The position numbers and the translations under genes are program-made. Positions 6,634 through 7,170 of a stretch of DNA of 7,170 nucleotides are shown here, one piece after another. The notes under the pieces were generated by a model. The model was given only the letters and a program-made list of their open reading frames with translations, had not been told where the DNA came from and made no database searches. Source of the stretch: Azonexus sp. (GTDB lineage: Bacteria; Pseudomonadota; Gammaproteobacteria; Burkholderiales; Rhodocyclaceae); assembly GCA_023150195.1 (NCBI GenBank), contig JAKLLI010000092.1, positions 4,516 to 11,685 of the forward strand, read 5' to 3'. Each line of letters starts with the position of its first letter. Within the stretch, counting starts at the first letter, position 1.

Positions 6634-6667
6634 GGGCGCTTGAGCAGTCCTGTACTGAGGATTTCGA

Positions 6668-6696
6668 TTGTTAGGGAGGCGTAAACTCGTTATAAT
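6668..6696 (+). promoter_or_regulatory. sigma70-type promoter of rimP
   Basis: TTGTTA (6668-6673) and a perfect TATAAT (6691-6696) are separated by 17 bases, giving a likely start near 6703. It lies between rluB and rimP and would start the rimP operon independently of read-through from rluB. GGGAGG (6674-6679) in the spacer is complementary to CCTCCC (6710-6715) in the leader, so read-through transcripts could fold differently from those started here. Confidence 0.8.
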
Positions 6697-6712
6697 TCAC
6701 GGGTTTGTTCCT

Positions 6713-6729
6713 CCCGCAATTTTTGCGGG
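6713..6729 (+). other. First leader hairpin upstream of rimP
   Basis: CCCGCAA and TTGCGGG form a perfect 7-bp stem with a TTT loop, followed by CATCTTATTTTT. It starts about 10 bases into the predicted transcript. It may be a weak terminator for read-through from rluB or part of the rimP leader fold; the interrupted T run makes termination uncertain. Confidence 0.6.
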
Positions 6730-6747
6730 CATCTTATTTTTCTGAGG

Positions 6748-6768
6748 TGGGCGTTTCGCCCATTTTTT
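6748..6768 (+). terminator. Intrinsic terminator / attenuator in the rimP leader
   Basis: TGGGCG (6748-6753) and CGCCCA (6757-6762) form a perfect stem around TTT, extendable by G-T pairs, and are followed directly by six Ts (6763-6768). It lies downstream of the rimP promoter and ends about ten bases before the rimP ATG, so it can only stop rimP transcription as an attenuator. It also closes any rluB read-through. An attenuator-type leader with a Rho-independent terminator upstream of rimP is known in gammaproteobacteria (the rimP leader); the likeness here is of position and layout, not shown homology. Confidence 0.75.
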
Positions 6769-6778
6769 ATTTGTGGCT

Positions 6779-7170
6779 ATGGATTTGAATTCGCTGCTTG
6801 AAACAACGGTTGTCGGCCTGGGCTATGAGCTGGTCGATGTCGAAATGTCGCCGCGTGGCCGGACGATTCGCATTTTTATTGATGCGCCGGGTCGGGACGG
6901 CGGGATCGATGTCGAGGATTGCGCCAAGGTCTCGAATCAGCTGACGCGCGTTTTCGAGGTCGAAAATATCGACTATGACCGGCTGGAAGTCTCTTCGCCT
7001 GGCATGGATCGTGTGGTCAAGAAGGCGGCGGATTTTGAGCGCTTTGCGGGTCAGGATATCCAGATCAAGCTGCGGATTCCTCAGAATAATCGTCGTAATT
7101 TCCAGGGGCTCTTGTTGGGCTGCAACGAAGGCAAGGTTGGCCTTCGTCTGGAAAAGGATGACGTGGAACT
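6779..7170 (+). CDS. rimP: Ribosome maturation factor RimP, 5' part
   Basis: RimP binds the free 30S subunit and assists its late assembly. About 130 codons are present and the gene runs off the window's right edge; the family is about 140-200 residues, so most of it is here. The N-terminal domain shows LGYELVDVEMSPRGRTIRIFID, followed by GGIDVEDCAKVSNQL and EVSSPGMDRVVKKAADFERFAGQDI, with the hallmark SSPGxDR at 72-78. The C-terminal SH3-like domain begins around FQGLLLG. ATG 6779 is chosen; GTG 6773 is in frame two codons earlier and gives MAMDLNS. Neither has a Shine-Dalgarno sequence, because the terminator T run lies there. nusA and infB normally follow but are outside the window. Confidence 0.95.
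   Translation, partial: MDLNSLLETTVVGLGYELVDVEMSPRGRTIRIFIDAPGRDGGIDVEDCAKVSNQLTRVFEVENIDYDRLEVSSPGMDRVVKKAADFERFAGQDIQIKLRIPQNNRRNFQGLLLGCNEGKVGLRLEKDDVE

Noticed and set aside
6645..6657. CAGT/ACTG short inverted repeat just after rluB as a possible terminator
   Set aside because: The stem is only 4 bp and no T run follows.

Overview
The window is ordinary chromosomal housekeeping DNA of a moderately GC-rich proteobacterium, most likely a betaproteobacterium. I infer this from three things: the gene order (PHP phosphoesterase, yciO, M50 protease, trpS, scpA, scpB, rluB, then rimP), the use of ScpA/ScpB rather than MukBEF, and the long form of tryptophanyl-tRNA synthetase. The protein styles recall Rhodocyclales-like betaproteobacteria, but I cannot fix the genus by reading alone. 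I see no mobile element, CRISPR array, tRNA or rRNA.

Layout. Positions 1-488 (minus strand) hold the 5' part of gcvT, the aminomethyltransferase of the glycine cleavage system. Positions 489-892 contain no protein gene. They carry the gcvT promoter (TTGATC-17-TATAGT, minus strand), a tandem two-aptamer glycine riboswitch, a strong terminator-like hairpin as expression platform, and a perfect dyad abutting the gcvT -35 box. From 893 to 6633 seven plus-strand genes are packed with gaps of 1-43 bases or with overlaps, and I see no terminator among them. They encode a PHP-domain RNase AM-like phosphoesterase, a YciO/Sua5-family protein, a membrane site-2-type metalloprotease, TrpRS, the two condensin accessory subunits ScpA and ScpB, and the 23S rRNA pseudouridine synthase RluB. 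After rluB a near-consensus promoter (TTGTTA-17-TATAAT) starts a short leader with two hairpins. The second is an intrinsic terminator ending only about ten bases before rimP, which runs off the window end.

How it works together. gcvT would be controlled by glycine through its leader RNA. The plus-strand cluster is a general growth operon joining RNA end processing, tRNA charging, rRNA modification and chromosome condensation. rimP (30S maturation, normally followed by nusA-infB) has its own promoter and a probable attenuator.

The points most worth following are a four-cysteine pattern in TrpRS that resembles the [4Fe-4S] site of Thermotoga TrpRS, a possible 15-codon coupling ORF between trpS and scpA, the repeated GTGAAAC element in the glycine riboswitch that could form an antiterminator, and the terminator that abuts the rimP start. 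I found no clearly new biological system.
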